Source: CAWCUK01 sp963798775 (GTDB lineage: Bacteria; Bacteroidota; Ignavibacteria; Ignavibacteriales; Ignavibacteriaceae). From it: a stretch of DNA of 64,000 nucleotides. The stretch covers positions 245,966 through 309,965 of the forward strand of contig CAWCUK010000005.1 in the NCBI GenBank assembly GCA_963798775.1. Direction: 5' to 3'. The notes beneath the pieces were generated by a model. It had not been told where the DNA came from and searched no databases. It saw nothing but the letters and a program-made list of their open reading frames with translations. Shown in pieces: positions 37,164 through 45,454 of the stretch. The stretch's first letter is position 1; every line of letters starts with the position of its first letter. Made by a program: the position numbers and the translations under genes.

Positions 37164-37688
37164 ATGAAAAACGAGAACAACACGATAATCGAGTTTACTT
37201 TAATCTTTAACCGATATAAGGAGAAGATTTATAACTATTCGATAAAAATGATCTCAAATAAAATGGCCGCCGAAGATGTTGTTCAAAATGTATTTTTAAA
37301 ATTATTTGAAAATTTTGAAATAATAAGAAATAAAGAAGCGGTAAACTATTGGCTTTTCAAAACAGCGCGAAATGAGATTTATGCCTATTTCAGAAGAAAA
37401 AAATCTCATGTAGATCAATTTAATGTTGAAAATACGGATAAATTGACATTAGCATCAGATTATAATTTAAATGAAGTGCTCGAACTGAAGGAAACAAAAA
37501 AGCTGATTATGAAGGAACTGAACAGCATGGCGCCGGAACAAAGGGAAGTTTATCTGTTAAAGGAATACGGCCATTTAAGTTATCAAGAAATTTCTGAAGT
37601 GATGGAAATTGACGAAGATTTAGTAAAAAGCAGATTGTATAAAGCCAGGCAAAAATTAATTAAACGAATTGCAAAATTAATTATTTGA
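37164..37688 (+). CDS. RNA polymerase sigma factor of the ECF type
   Basis: 174 residues with the two ECF regions. Region 2 (FNRYKEKIYNYSIKMISNKMAAEDVVQNVFLKLFE) binds the -10 element and core polymerase. Region 4 (MAPEQREVYLLKEYGHLSYQEISEVMEIDEDLVKSRLYKARQKL) is a helix-turn-helix. The next gene (9 bp on) encodes a small membrane protein with the layout of an anti-sigma factor, so its activity is probably controlled by release from the membrane. Confidence 0.92.
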   Translation: MKNENNTIIEFTLIFNRYKEKIYNYSIKMISNKMAAEDVVQNVFLKLFENFEIIRNKEAVNYWLFKTARNEIYAYFRRKKSHVDQFNVENTDKLTLASDYNLNEVLELKETKKLIMKELNSMAPEQREVYLLKEYGHLSYQEISEVMEIDEDLVKSRLYKARQKLIKRIAKLII

Positions 37689-37697
37689 GGAAGTTAG

Positions 37698-38165
37698 ATG
37701 AATACCGATGATTTAAAAAATATGATAGATCTTTATTTTGATTTTGAACTGGAAAAATCAAAAGAGAGTTTTCTCTTTTTAGCGTTAGCCGAAAATCCGG
37801 AAGCGAGAGAATATTTTAAACAGTTAAATACTCTTAATTCGGTAACTACCTCCGCTGTTGAAGATTTCCCGTATGAACTTGAAGAGAAAATTTTTAGTTC
37901 TATTAAAAATAAAAAATCTGCCGCTTCATTTTTATATGAAAAAGGAATTTCCGCGGCTTCATTAATTGCCGTGGTAATTTTGGTTGTTGCATTAAGTATA
38001 GTCCTATTTTTTGAAGTAAGAAATTATCATACGGAAATAAATACACTCTCCCGACAAATAAAAAATCAAAATGAAACTATAGAATTAATCTTAAACAATT
38101 CTATGCCTCCCGCCGAGGTAAAGGCGGAATATTCAAATCAAATTATAATTAAAGCAAAACTTTAG
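37698..38165 (+). CDS. Putative anti-sigma factor (single-pass membrane protein)
   Basis: 155 residues: an N-terminal cytoplasmic acidic segment (MNTDDLKNMIDLYFDFELEK) of anti-sigma type, one helix at about 94-116 (GISAASLIAVVILVVALSIVLFF) and a C-terminal coiled coil. No zinc-binding HxxxCxxC motif of ZAS anti-sigma factors is present. The role is inferred from size, topology and position between the ECF sigma and a TonB-like gene. AGGAAG precedes the ATG. Confidence 0.7.
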   Translation: MNTDDLKNMIDLYFDFELEKSKESFLFLALAENPEAREYFKQLNTLNSVTTSAVEDFPYELEEKIFSSIKNKKSAASFLYEKGISAASLIAVVILVVALSIVLFFEVRNYHTEINTLSRQIKNQNETIELILNNSMPPAEVKAEYSNQIIIKAKL

Positions 38166-38174
38166 GAGGAAAAA

Positions 38175-38897
38175 ATGAAATATTTAATAATTCTGTTTTT
38201 TAGCTTTGTAGTTATCTCCGGCTGTAAAGAAACAGTAGAAGTAATTCCTAATTATGATGAAATTTATCTTCCTTTAAATAAAGTTGATAAAACACCTCAA
38301 TTGAAGGAAGGAGATGAAAAAATTCTTTCCCGGGAAATAAATAAAGAAATTAATAATTCAAAAGATAAAGAAAATGCGGAACTTGATTATAAACTTCTGA
38401 TAGATGAAGAAGGAAATGTGGATAAAGTTGAAGTGGTTAAAAGTCCCGGGAAAAATTATACTTCTTTGGTTGTTAACCGAGTAAAGGATTGGAAATTTGT
38501 ACCGGCTGAGAAAGAGGGGAAAAAAGTTAAATCTCAATACAGATGGTATTTCAATATTTCAGCCCAAAACGGAAGCTCCGCAAATATAAATAAAGAAAAT
38601 TATTTAGTAACAGTTGAAGAAATGCCACAAATTATCGGCGGAATAAGCGCGATTCAAAAAAAGATTGTTTATCCGGAAATAGCTAAAAGAGCCGGAATAG
38701 AAGGGAAGGTTTATGTCCGCGCGTTTATTGATAAAGCAGGAAATGTTGTTGCTGCCGATATAATTAAAGGAGTCGGTTCAGGCTTAAATGAAGCGGCTGT
38801 CAGCGCCGTAAAACAGACAAAATTTACTCCGGGTAAACAAGCAGGAAAACCGGTGAATGTTCAGGTAGTTATTCCTATATCATTTAAATTAAACTAA
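38175..38897 (+). CDS. Lipoprotein with two TonB C-terminal domains
   Basis: 240 residues. The N-terminus is a lipoprotein signal with lipobox VISGC (Cys at about residue 17), not the single helix of a normal TonB. Two copies of the TonB C-terminal fold follow: about 70-133 (YKLLIDEEGNVDKVEVVKSP, VVNRVKDWKFVPAEKEGKKV) and about 150-240 (IVYPEIAKRAGIEGKVYVRA, VSAVKQTKFTPGKQAGKPVNV). An energy-transducing function is doubtful without an inner-membrane anchor. AGGAGG precedes the ATG, and it is the third gene of the sigma/anti-sigma operon, closed by a terminator. Confidence 0.82.
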   Translation: MKYLIILFFSFVVISGCKETVEVIPNYDEIYLPLNKVDKTPQLKEGDEKILSREINKEINNSKDKENAELDYKLLIDEEGNVDKVEVVKSPGKNYTSLVVNRVKDWKFVPAEKEGKKVKSQYRWYFNISAQNGSSANINKENYLVTVEEMPQIIGGISAIQKKIVYPEIAKRAGIEGKVYVRAFIDKAGNVVAADIIKGVGSGLNEAAVSAVKQTKFTPGKQAGKPVNVQVVIPISFKLN

Positions 38898-38903
38898 AAA
38901 AAC

Positions 38904-38951
38904 AGGGCATAAAGTTGATGTTTTACTCTTGCTGTTCTTGCTTTATGCCCT
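38904..38951 (+). terminator. Terminator of the ECF-sigma operon
   Basis: Perfect 11-bp stem AGGGCATAAAG / CTTTATGCCCT with a 26-base loop. Its right arm touches the promoter-like sequence of the next gene. Confidence 0.6.
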
Positions 38952-38980
38952 TGAAAGCCCGTTTTAATTTGCTATTTTTG
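38951..38980 (+). promoter_or_regulatory. Bacteroidetes-type promoter of the TPR gene
   Basis: TTG (38951-38953), a 19-bp spacer and TATTTTTG (38973-38980) match the Bacteroidetes consensus. The ATG is only 4 bp further on (38985), so the transcript would have almost no leader. Confidence 0.45.
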
Positions 38981-38984
38981 TGGT

Positions 38985-40805
38985 ATGTTAAAAACAATTA
39001 TAGCAATAATTCTTCTTTTCACGTCTGTCTGTTTTTCCCAAAATGAAAATAATCAATACATGCTTGGGAAAAGTTATCAGCAGGCAGGCCGGTATGAAAA
39101 ATCAAAATCTATTTTTGAACAATTATACCAGAATAATCCGCGGAATTATCAGTATTTCCAGTCTCTTAACGAGATTTATCTTCAGCTAAAAGATTATAAT
39201 TCTTCGGTTTCTCTAATTGAAGCGAGAATAAAACAGAAACCGGATATTCAGCTTTACGGCTTGCTCGGTTCCACTTATTATTTAATGGGCGATGAACAAA
39301 AAGCTTTTGAAGTTTGGGGAAACGGACTAAAAAATCTTCCGCAAAGTGAAATAAATTATCGTGTTATAGCAAATTTCGCGATTGATAGGAGAGCGTTTGA
39401 TAAAGCAATTGATTTTTTAAATGAAGGAAAATCGATCGCTAAAAATCCCGTTTATTTTTCACTCGATCTTGCCAACCTTTACTCACTTACAATGCAGTAT
39501 AAAAACGCGGCCGAAGAATATGCTTCTATCTTAAAAAAAGAGCCGAAACAGCTGCAGCTGGTTATTTCCCGCATCTTTACATATATAAGTAAACCTGAAG
39601 CTTTGCCGCAAACTATTTCGATTTTTGAACATTACAAAGATGATGAAAATTTAAGCTTTGAGTATATTCTGGCAAAGTTGTACGTGGAAGGGAAAAATTA
39701 TGATAAAGCTTTTGAACTTTACTCAGATATCGATAAAAAACAAAACAGCCGCGGTGCTGAACTTTTTAATTTCGCGCAGCTTCTTTATAGTGAGAACCAG
39801 TTTGATTTAGCCTCGAAAGTTTATAATGAAATTATCGAAAGATATCCGGAATCTTCTTTTGCTTCAACCGCTAAACTTGGTTACGCTAAAACTATGGAAG
39901 CCGTTGTTAATAATAATTTTCACCGGCCGGATTGGAAACCTTTCTACAAAGCAGAAAAATTTGAATCGGATAAAATTAATAAGGTTATCGCGGCTTATAA
40001 AGAGTTATCGGAATTATATCCTCAAACAGAAATTGCTTATGAATCATTATACAGAATTGGTAAAATTGAGTTAAATAAAAAAGATAACCCGGAAAAAGCG
40101 GAACAATATTTCAATCAAATTGTGGAAGAATCACCGCTCTCAAAATTTGCTCCCGATGCTTTGATTTCTTTGGGAGATATTTGGATATTGAAAGGAAATT
40201 TAGACAAGGCTGAAAATTTTTTTTTAAAAGTAATGCAGGGAAGAGCGACGAATGATAAGGTGAATTACGCAAAATATCAACTGGCGCGTCTAAATCTTTA
40301 TAAAACAAATTTTGATGAAGCAAAGTCTAAGTTGAACGAAATATTAAAAAATTTAAAAGATAATTCGGCAAACGACGCAATTGAACTTTCGCTTTTACTT
40401 AATACAACAATGAATGATTCGGCCGATTTAGTGATTTTTTCCTCGGGCGAGTTTCTGGCGGCTCAGAAGAAGTTTAATGAAGCAGCCGGGAAATATAGAA
40501 GTGTATCGGAAAACCCGAACGCGTTTATGCTAAAAAGTCTGGCCGAATTAAGAGTTGCCGAAATGGAACTTGCTGTAAATAATATAGATACAACAGTTAC
40601 ACTTTTAAATAAAATTGCGGATGAGAACGAGAAAAACATTTATGCCGATAAAGCATTATATTTGTTGGCAAAAATTTATCAATTTGGAGTTAAAGATAAG
40701 GTAAAAGCGATTAAGGTATATCAAAAATTACTTGCGAAATTCCCTAACTCCTTATATCTTGACGAAGCGCGTGACGAGATAAAAAAATTAAGAAAAACAA
40801 GTTAG
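38985..40805 (+). CDS. Secreted tetratricopeptide-repeat protein
   Basis: 606 residues with a signal peptide (IIAIILLFTSVCFSQ), then at least ten TPR-like helical pairs across the whole chain. Examples are YMLGKSYQQAGRYEKSKSIFEQLYQNNPRN, LIKDYNSS-type repeats, and a C-terminal KVYQKLLAKFPNSLYLDEA unit typical of YbgF/Outer membrane assembly lipoproteins. It is a periplasmic protein-interaction scaffold, with partners unknown. It lies 10 bp before clpX, so the two are probably transcribed together. Confidence 0.85.
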   Translation: MLKTIIAIILLFTSVCFSQNENNQYMLGKSYQQAGRYEKSKSIFEQLYQNNPRNYQYFQSLNEIYLQLKDYNSSVSLIEARIKQKPDIQLYGLLGSTYYLMGDEQKAFEVWGNGLKNLPQSEINYRVIANFAIDRRAFDKAIDFLNEGKSIAKNPVYFSLDLANLYSLTMQYKNAAEEYASILKKEPKQLQLVISRIFTYISKPEALPQTISIFEHYKDDENLSFEYILAKLYVEGKNYDKAFELYSDIDKKQNSRGAELFNFAQLLYSENQFDLASKVYNEIIERYPESSFASTAKLGYAKTMEAVVNNNFHRPDWKPFYKAEKFESDKINKVIAAYKELSELYPQTEIAYESLYRIGKIELNKKDNPEKAEQYFNQIVEESPLSKFAPDALISLGDIWILKGNLDKAENFFLKVMQGRATNDKVNYAKYQLARLNLYKTNFDEAKSKLNEILKNLKDNSANDAIELSLLLNTTMNDSADLVIFSSGEFLAAQKKFNEAAGKYRSVSENPNAFMLKSLAELRVAEMELAVNNIDTTVTLLNKIADENEKNIYADKALYLLAKIYQFGVKDKVKAIKVYQKLLAKFPNSLYLDEARDEIKKLRKTS

Positions 40806-40815
40806 AGATAGGATA

Positions 40816-42069
40816 ATGGCAAAGAAACAAAATCAAAAGATTGTAAAATGTTCATTTTGCGGTAGAGACGGCAGTGAAGTTGGAAGTATGATTGCTGGCC
40901 CGGATGTTTATATCTGCGATATATGTATCGGCAGCAGTGTAGATATTTTAAAAAATAATTTAGCCGCGTTTAATAATACTAAAACCAAAAGTCCGGTCGT
41001 CCATACACCGGAATCAATAAAAAAAACCTTAGATGAATATGTAATCGGACAGGAAAGAGCAAAAAAAGTTTTAGCCGTCGCGGTTTATAATCATTATAAA
41101 CGAATAAATTCAAAAACATCTTTTTTTGAACTTGATGACGTAGAAATTGAAAAAAGTAATATACTCGTAATCGGCCCTACCGGAGTAGGCAAAACATTAT
41201 TAGCTCAAACTTTGGCAAGAATTCTTGATGTTCCTTTCGCGATTGCTGACGCTACTACTTTAACCGAAGCCGGTTATGTCGGAGATGATGTAGAAACTGT
41301 TTTGGTTCATCTTTTGCAGGCCGCTGACTATAATTTAGAAAGAGCGCAAAAAGGAATCGTTTATATTGATGAAATAGATAAAATTGCCCGTAAAGGAGAA
41401 AGCACTTCAATTACAAGAGATGTTTCCGGTGAAGGCGTTCAGCAGGCTTTATTAAAAATATTAGAAGGTACCGTAGCCGGAGTTCCTCCGAAAGGCGGAA
41501 GAAAACATCCTGAGCAGAGTTTAATAAATATTAATACAAAAAATATTTTATTCATTGTCGGCGGTGCTTTTGACGGAATAGATAAACTTATTGCCGCGAG
41601 AATAAATAAAAATAAAATGGGATTCTCTTCCGATACATTAAATGCGGCCGCGAAAGAGGATGATTTAATTAAATTTATTCAGCCTGAAGATTTATTGCAT
41701 TACGGACTTATTCCTGAATTAATTGGCAGAGTTCCTGTAACGGCGCCGCTCCAGCCTTTATCCAGGGAAGCATTTAAAAGTATACTTACCGAGCCTAAAA
41801 ACGCTATCTTAAAACAATATAAAAAACTTTTTATGCTGGAAGGAATCGAATTAGAATTTGATCCTTTCTCAATTGAAGCGATTGTAGAAAAAGCGGTTGA
41901 AAGAAAAACCGGCGCTAGAGCCCTTCGTTCCATTGTTGAAGAATTTATGCTCGATATTATGTTTGAACTTCCGAATAAAGAAAATGTGGAAAAATGTATT
42001 ATAACTAAAGACGTGGTTGATAACGGAGCTGAACCTATTTTTCTTGACGCGGATAGAAAATCAGCGTAA
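40816..42069 (+). CDS. clpX: ATP-dependent Clp protease ATP-binding subunit ClpX
   Basis: 417 residues. The N-terminal zinc-binding domain has CSFCGRDG and CDIC. The AAA+ module has Walker A GPTGVGKTLLAQ, pore loop GYVGDDVE, Walker B IVYIDEIDKIARK and sensor-type GARALRSIVEEFMLDIMFELP. It unfolds tagged proteins for ClpP in the cytoplasm. The usual neighbours clpP and tig are not in the window; here it follows a TPR protein. Confidence 0.95.
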   Translation: MAKKQNQKIVKCSFCGRDGSEVGSMIAGPDVYICDICIGSSVDILKNNLAAFNNTKTKSPVVHTPESIKKTLDEYVIGQERAKKVLAVAVYNHYKRINSKTSFFELDDVEIEKSNILVIGPTGVGKTLLAQTLARILDVPFAIADATTLTEAGYVGDDVETVLVHLLQAADYNLERAQKGIVYIDEIDKIARKGESTSITRDVSGEGVQQALLKILEGTVAGVPPKGGRKHPEQSLININTKNILFIVGGAFDGIDKLIAARINKNKMGFSSDTLNAAAKEDDLIKFIQPEDLLHYGLIPELIGRVPVTAPLQPLSREAFKSILTEPKNAILKQYKKLFMLEGIELEFDPFSIEAIVEKAVERKTGARALRSIVEEFMLDIMFELPNKENVEKCIITKDVVDNGAEPIFLDADRKSA

Positions 42070-42091
42070 ATAGTAAATTTGACCGATGTAT

Positions 42092-42128
42092 AAAGGTTTA
42101 GCTGTTCCGGCTAAACCTTTCTTTTTTT
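42092..42128 (+). terminator. Rho-independent terminator of clpX
   Basis: Stem AAAGGTTTAGC / GCTAAACCTTT with a 7-base loop followed by a run of T (42121-42128). It is the clearest terminator in the window. Confidence 0.85.
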
Positions 42129-42170
42129 TAATAATTATTTTGATCTTATGTTTAACCTTCCGGTTTTATT

Positions 42171-43427
42171 ATGATAAAGAAAATTTTATTCTTTTTGTTT
42201 CTTATAATCGCCCCGCTTTTCCCCCAAGCCAAAATTTTAATTTATATGGATCTTAAGCAGACAGATCATCTTAAAGCTTACGGAATTACTTATAACGCGC
42301 TTACCAAAGGTGTGCGGGCAGACTGGCTTTTAAATTATCGCGGAGGATCGTTTTTGCTCGACTACAGCTCTAATGTAGCTGACGAATGCAGGCTGAACGG
42401 TGTGGCTTTCGACGCGATTTCTACTTCGCAGGCAAACCAAATTTATGCTGAAGTTCAAAGCGAAGACGAAAACATGGATGTTGTCCGTTTGGAAAAAGCG
42501 CCAAAAATAGCGGTTTATGTTCCGCCCGGATTTCAGCCTTGGGATGACGCTGTTACAATGGTTTTAGAATATGCCAATGTGCCGTATACCAGAATTTGGA
42601 ATGATGAAATTCTCAAAGGTGATCTTTCTAAATATGATTGGCTTCATCTGCATCATGAAGATTTTACCGGGCAGTACGGAAAGTTTTACGCGAGTTTCGC
42701 GAACGCGCAGTGGTATATTGATACACAAATTCAATATGAAAATGACGCTAAGAAAAATGGTTTTAAAAAGGTTTCTGAAATGATGAAAGCCGTGGCGCTG
42801 GATATAAAAAATTATGTAGGAGAAGGCGGATTTCTTTTTGCAATGTGTTCGGCTACTGATTCTTACGATATAGCGCTTGCCGCGCAAAATACTGATATTT
42901 GCGCTCAAATGTTTGACGGAGACGCCGCCGATCCCGATGCTCAGCAAAAATTAGATTATTCTAATACTCTTGCTTTTACTGATTTCAAATTGGAAATGAA
43001 TCCTTATGTTTACGAATACAGCAATATAGATATTCAGCCGGCGGAAGTCGGAAATCCCGATAATGATTATTTTACTCTTTTTCAATTTTCCGCTAAATAC
43101 GATCCCGTTCCTACAATGCTTACACAAGATCACGCTAATGTAATTCATGGTTTTATGGGGCAAACAACAATGTTCCGTAAAGAATTAATAAAAAAATCGG
43201 TTATTATTTTAGGCGAGCGTGAAGGCACTGATCAAGTGAAATATATTCACGGAAATTTTGGGCGGGGATTTTTTACTTTTTACGGCGGCCATGATCCTGA
43301 GGATTATCAGCACGCGGTTGGCGATCCGCCGACTGACCTCGCGTTATACAAAAATTCTCCCGGTTATCGGTTGATATTAAATAATATTCTTTTCCCAGCC
43401 GCAAAAAAGAAAAAACAAAAAACTTAG
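42171..43427 (+). CDS. Secreted protein of unknown function, glutamine-amidotransferase-like (ThuA-like) fold
   Basis: 418 residues with a signal peptide (ILFFLFLIIAPLFPQA). The opening IYMDLKQTDHLKAYGITYNAL and VRADWLLNYRGGSFLL are strongly conserved-looking. Later come WDDAVTMVLEYANVPYTRIW, LHHEDFTGQYG, GGFLFAMCSATDSYDIALAA, with a Cys in a nucleophile-elbow-like context, and GFFTFYGGHDPEDY. From memory, similar proteins in this phylum are often named 'asparagine synthetase B', but nothing here resembles that enzyme; the name should not be used. A class-I amidotransferase-like fold is an inference from the Gly-Gly-Cys and final GGHDPE elements. The activity is unknown. Confidence 0.7.
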   Translation: MIKKILFFLFLIIAPLFPQAKILIYMDLKQTDHLKAYGITYNALTKGVRADWLLNYRGGSFLLDYSSNVADECRLNGVAFDAISTSQANQIYAEVQSEDENMDVVRLEKAPKIAVYVPPGFQPWDDAVTMVLEYANVPYTRIWNDEILKGDLSKYDWLHLHHEDFTGQYGKFYASFANAQWYIDTQIQYENDAKKNGFKKVSEMMKAVALDIKNYVGEGGFLFAMCSATDSYDIALAAQNTDICAQMFDGDAADPDAQQKLDYSNTLAFTDFKLEMNPYVYEYSNIDIQPAEVGNPDNDYFTLFQFSAKYDPVPTMLTQDHANVIHGFMGQTTMFRKELIKKSVIILGEREGTDQVKYIHGNFGRGFFTFYGGHDPEDYQHAVGDPPTDLALYKNSPGYRLILNNILFPAAKKKKQKT

Positions 43428-43446
43428 TTTAATTTTTTTTATTAAA

Positions 43447-45321
43447 TCAGCGGGCCCAATCAGTTTCTGATTTTAATGATTCTTTCCCGGATTTATCTAC
43501 CGCTGATATTTTATAAGAATATTGATTGGTATTATTTTCTTTTATAATTAAGGATTTATCAATATAATTCTGTATTGAATCTTTTTGATGATTTACTTTT
43601 CCTATTTCCTCATAATTTAAATCATCCATTGAACGGAATATTTTATAACTTCCTCCTTCAAGCATATCAGGTTCTAAATTACTTAACCATAATAAATTTA
43701 CATGCTTATTTTCATCAACTTTTACACTCAGTTTTTGCGGTTTGGAAGGCGGAAGCGATAATGCGGAATTATATGTTGAATATATTTTTACGGAAATTTC
43801 ATCATCTCGTTCTCCGGTTATTACAATGGATATATTAGTGGGAATCTCCTGTTTCCCGTCAAATTTAGTTGTACTCGGATTGCTCCAAGGAGTAATTTGA
43901 TTATTATAATCTAAAGTAAACGCGTCATTTTCATCTCCCATAACGCATCTGCTAAGCTCCCAGCTTTTTGTTTTCATGTTATAACTGTGCCATCTATCTA
44001 AAGTTTTTTTATTCTCTCTTACATCGGCATATAAACTTGGATTCCGATCTCCCTTTCCGGGTTCATTTGTAAATCTCGGAAGATAAATTAAAGGCTTTCC
44101 CCTTGCTAACAATTCCAACGTCGAAGGCCATCCGTGCGGCATTTTAATATCTCCGGCAAATTGCCAATCCCACGAACCATCAGCTGTTAAAGCGAAAATA
44201 TCCGGTGGAATAATTCTTCCGTTTTTTACATACCATACATAAATTCCTTTTCCCAGTTTAGAATCCGGATCAACTTTGCCTCCTTGTTTTCCGCCTCTTA
44301 TTATTTGATCATAAATAGTTTTTCGTTGATGATTTTCTAAAATGAAAAACTCCGAAGAACTTGTATCTCCAAAGGGAATATTAATTTTTAATGCTTCATT
44401 TGTGGTGACAAAATCTTTTAGATTAAAAGAGTCGCCGTCTTTAACCGCCGTTATAAAAGAAGAATAACCAAGCCGTTCTTTTTCCAAACTGCTCATCGCG
44501 AAAGTGTTGCTGTAATAACTAAAAGGAACCCCTACCATTATTCCGCTTGTGCGTGTATGCCCGCCGCCCAATAAATAATGCCCGTATTCGTGTGCTATGT
44601 GGGAAACCATTTCTAAATTATCGTGACCGTTTGCGTGCATGTTTGACGTTATTCCTGAACCTTTTACGTTTAAGACAGAACCATTTATTAAAATCCCGTC
44701 GTGTGTATAATATTCTTTTGTTAAACCTAACCCGGCAATTCCGCCGCCAAGCCCAAATTTTTTATAGTCCGCCGCGCGATAAATTATAATTAGCATATCC
44801 ATAATTCCGTCGCCGTTTTTTTCCTTAAATTCGAATTTCTCCGAATCGAATTTCCAGTTATCATACTTATGAAAATCAACGCCCGCATCATCTAACTTTT
44901 TTATTACCGCTTCATTTATTTTGGAATAATAAAATATAGAATCCATTGTTATCAGCTTCGGATAAACATCTCCGATAAAATCAAATTTACCGTTAGACAT
45001 TTGTTTGAAATAATCACTTACTGTAAAAGGTCTGTAAGATGATGAAATTTCGGCGTCAAATAGTTTGTCATTCCAATCGGGTAATTTATCTTTTTGCCAA
45101 TTCCCAATTTCGGAAGAATCATTTTTAAACTGAACAAACACTACTAAGGCTCGCATAAACTCGCCGGGTTTGTTTTCACTCGGTTTGTACATGCCTCCGT
45201 TTTTAGCTCTTACCAAAATTTCTGTTTTATTTATATTTGAAGAAAAAGAAATTGTCGAGTCAGAAAAGGAAATTGCCAAAAACAGAAAGCAAATAATAAT
45301 TGTTGGAATAACATTTTTCAT
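43447..45321 (-). CDS. Secreted zinc metalloprotease (M6-like) with fibronectin-type C-terminus
   Basis: 624 residues with signal peptide. An M6-like N-terminal region (ALVVFVQFKNDSS, YRPFTVSDYFKQMSNGKFDFIGDVYP) precedes HIAHEYGHYLLGGGH, a HExxH zinc site with a downstream His. The C-terminal about 100 residues (SKPQKLSVKVDENKHVNLLW, YKIFRSMDDLNYEEI) form a fibronectin type III-like domain. No T9SS domain follows, so it may be periplasmic or secreted by another route. It is probably involved in breakdown of external protein. Its stop faces that of the unknown secreted protein 19 bp away. Confidence 0.82.
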   Translation of the reverse strand: MKNVIPTIIICFLFLAISFSDSTISFSSNINKTEILVRAKNGGMYKPSENKPGEFMRALVVFVQFKNDSSEIGNWQKDKLPDWNDKLFDAEISSSYRPFTVSDYFKQMSNGKFDFIGDVYPKLITMDSIFYYSKINEAVIKKLDDAGVDFHKYDNWKFDSEKFEFKEKNGDGIMDMLIIIYRAADYKKFGLGGGIAGLGLTKEYYTHDGILINGSVLNVKGSGITSNMHANGHDNLEMVSHIAHEYGHYLLGGGHTRTSGIMVGVPFSYYSNTFAMSSLEKERLGYSSFITAVKDGDSFNLKDFVTTNEALKINIPFGDTSSSEFFILENHQRKTIYDQIIRGGKQGGKVDPDSKLGKGIYVWYVKNGRIIPPDIFALTADGSWDWQFAGDIKMPHGWPSTLELLARGKPLIYLPRFTNEPGKGDRNPSLYADVRENKKTLDRWHSYNMKTKSWELSRCVMGDENDAFTLDYNNQITPWSNPSTTKFDGKQEIPTNISIVITGERDDEISVKIYSTYNSALSLPPSKPQKLSVKVDENKHVNLLWLSNLEPDMLEGGSYKIFRSMDDLNYEEIGKVNHQKDSIQNYIDKSLIIKENNTNQYSYKISAVDKSGKESLKSETDWAR

Positions 45322-45418
45322 TTTAAGATCCGCGGTAATTTTTTAAATAAGGTAGGAATAAAAACAACAAAAAATTATGTTTTTAATTCATCATTCGGTA
45401 AGTGGATAGATAAAAAAA

Positions 45419-45435
45419 GTCCGGCAAAACCGGAC
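45419..45435 (-). terminator. Terminator of the prolyl oligopeptidase gene
   Basis: Stem GTCCGG / CCGGAC with a 5-base loop, followed on the minus strand by a T-rich run. Confidence 0.75.
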
Positions 45436-45454
45436 CTTTTAACAAATTTAAAAA

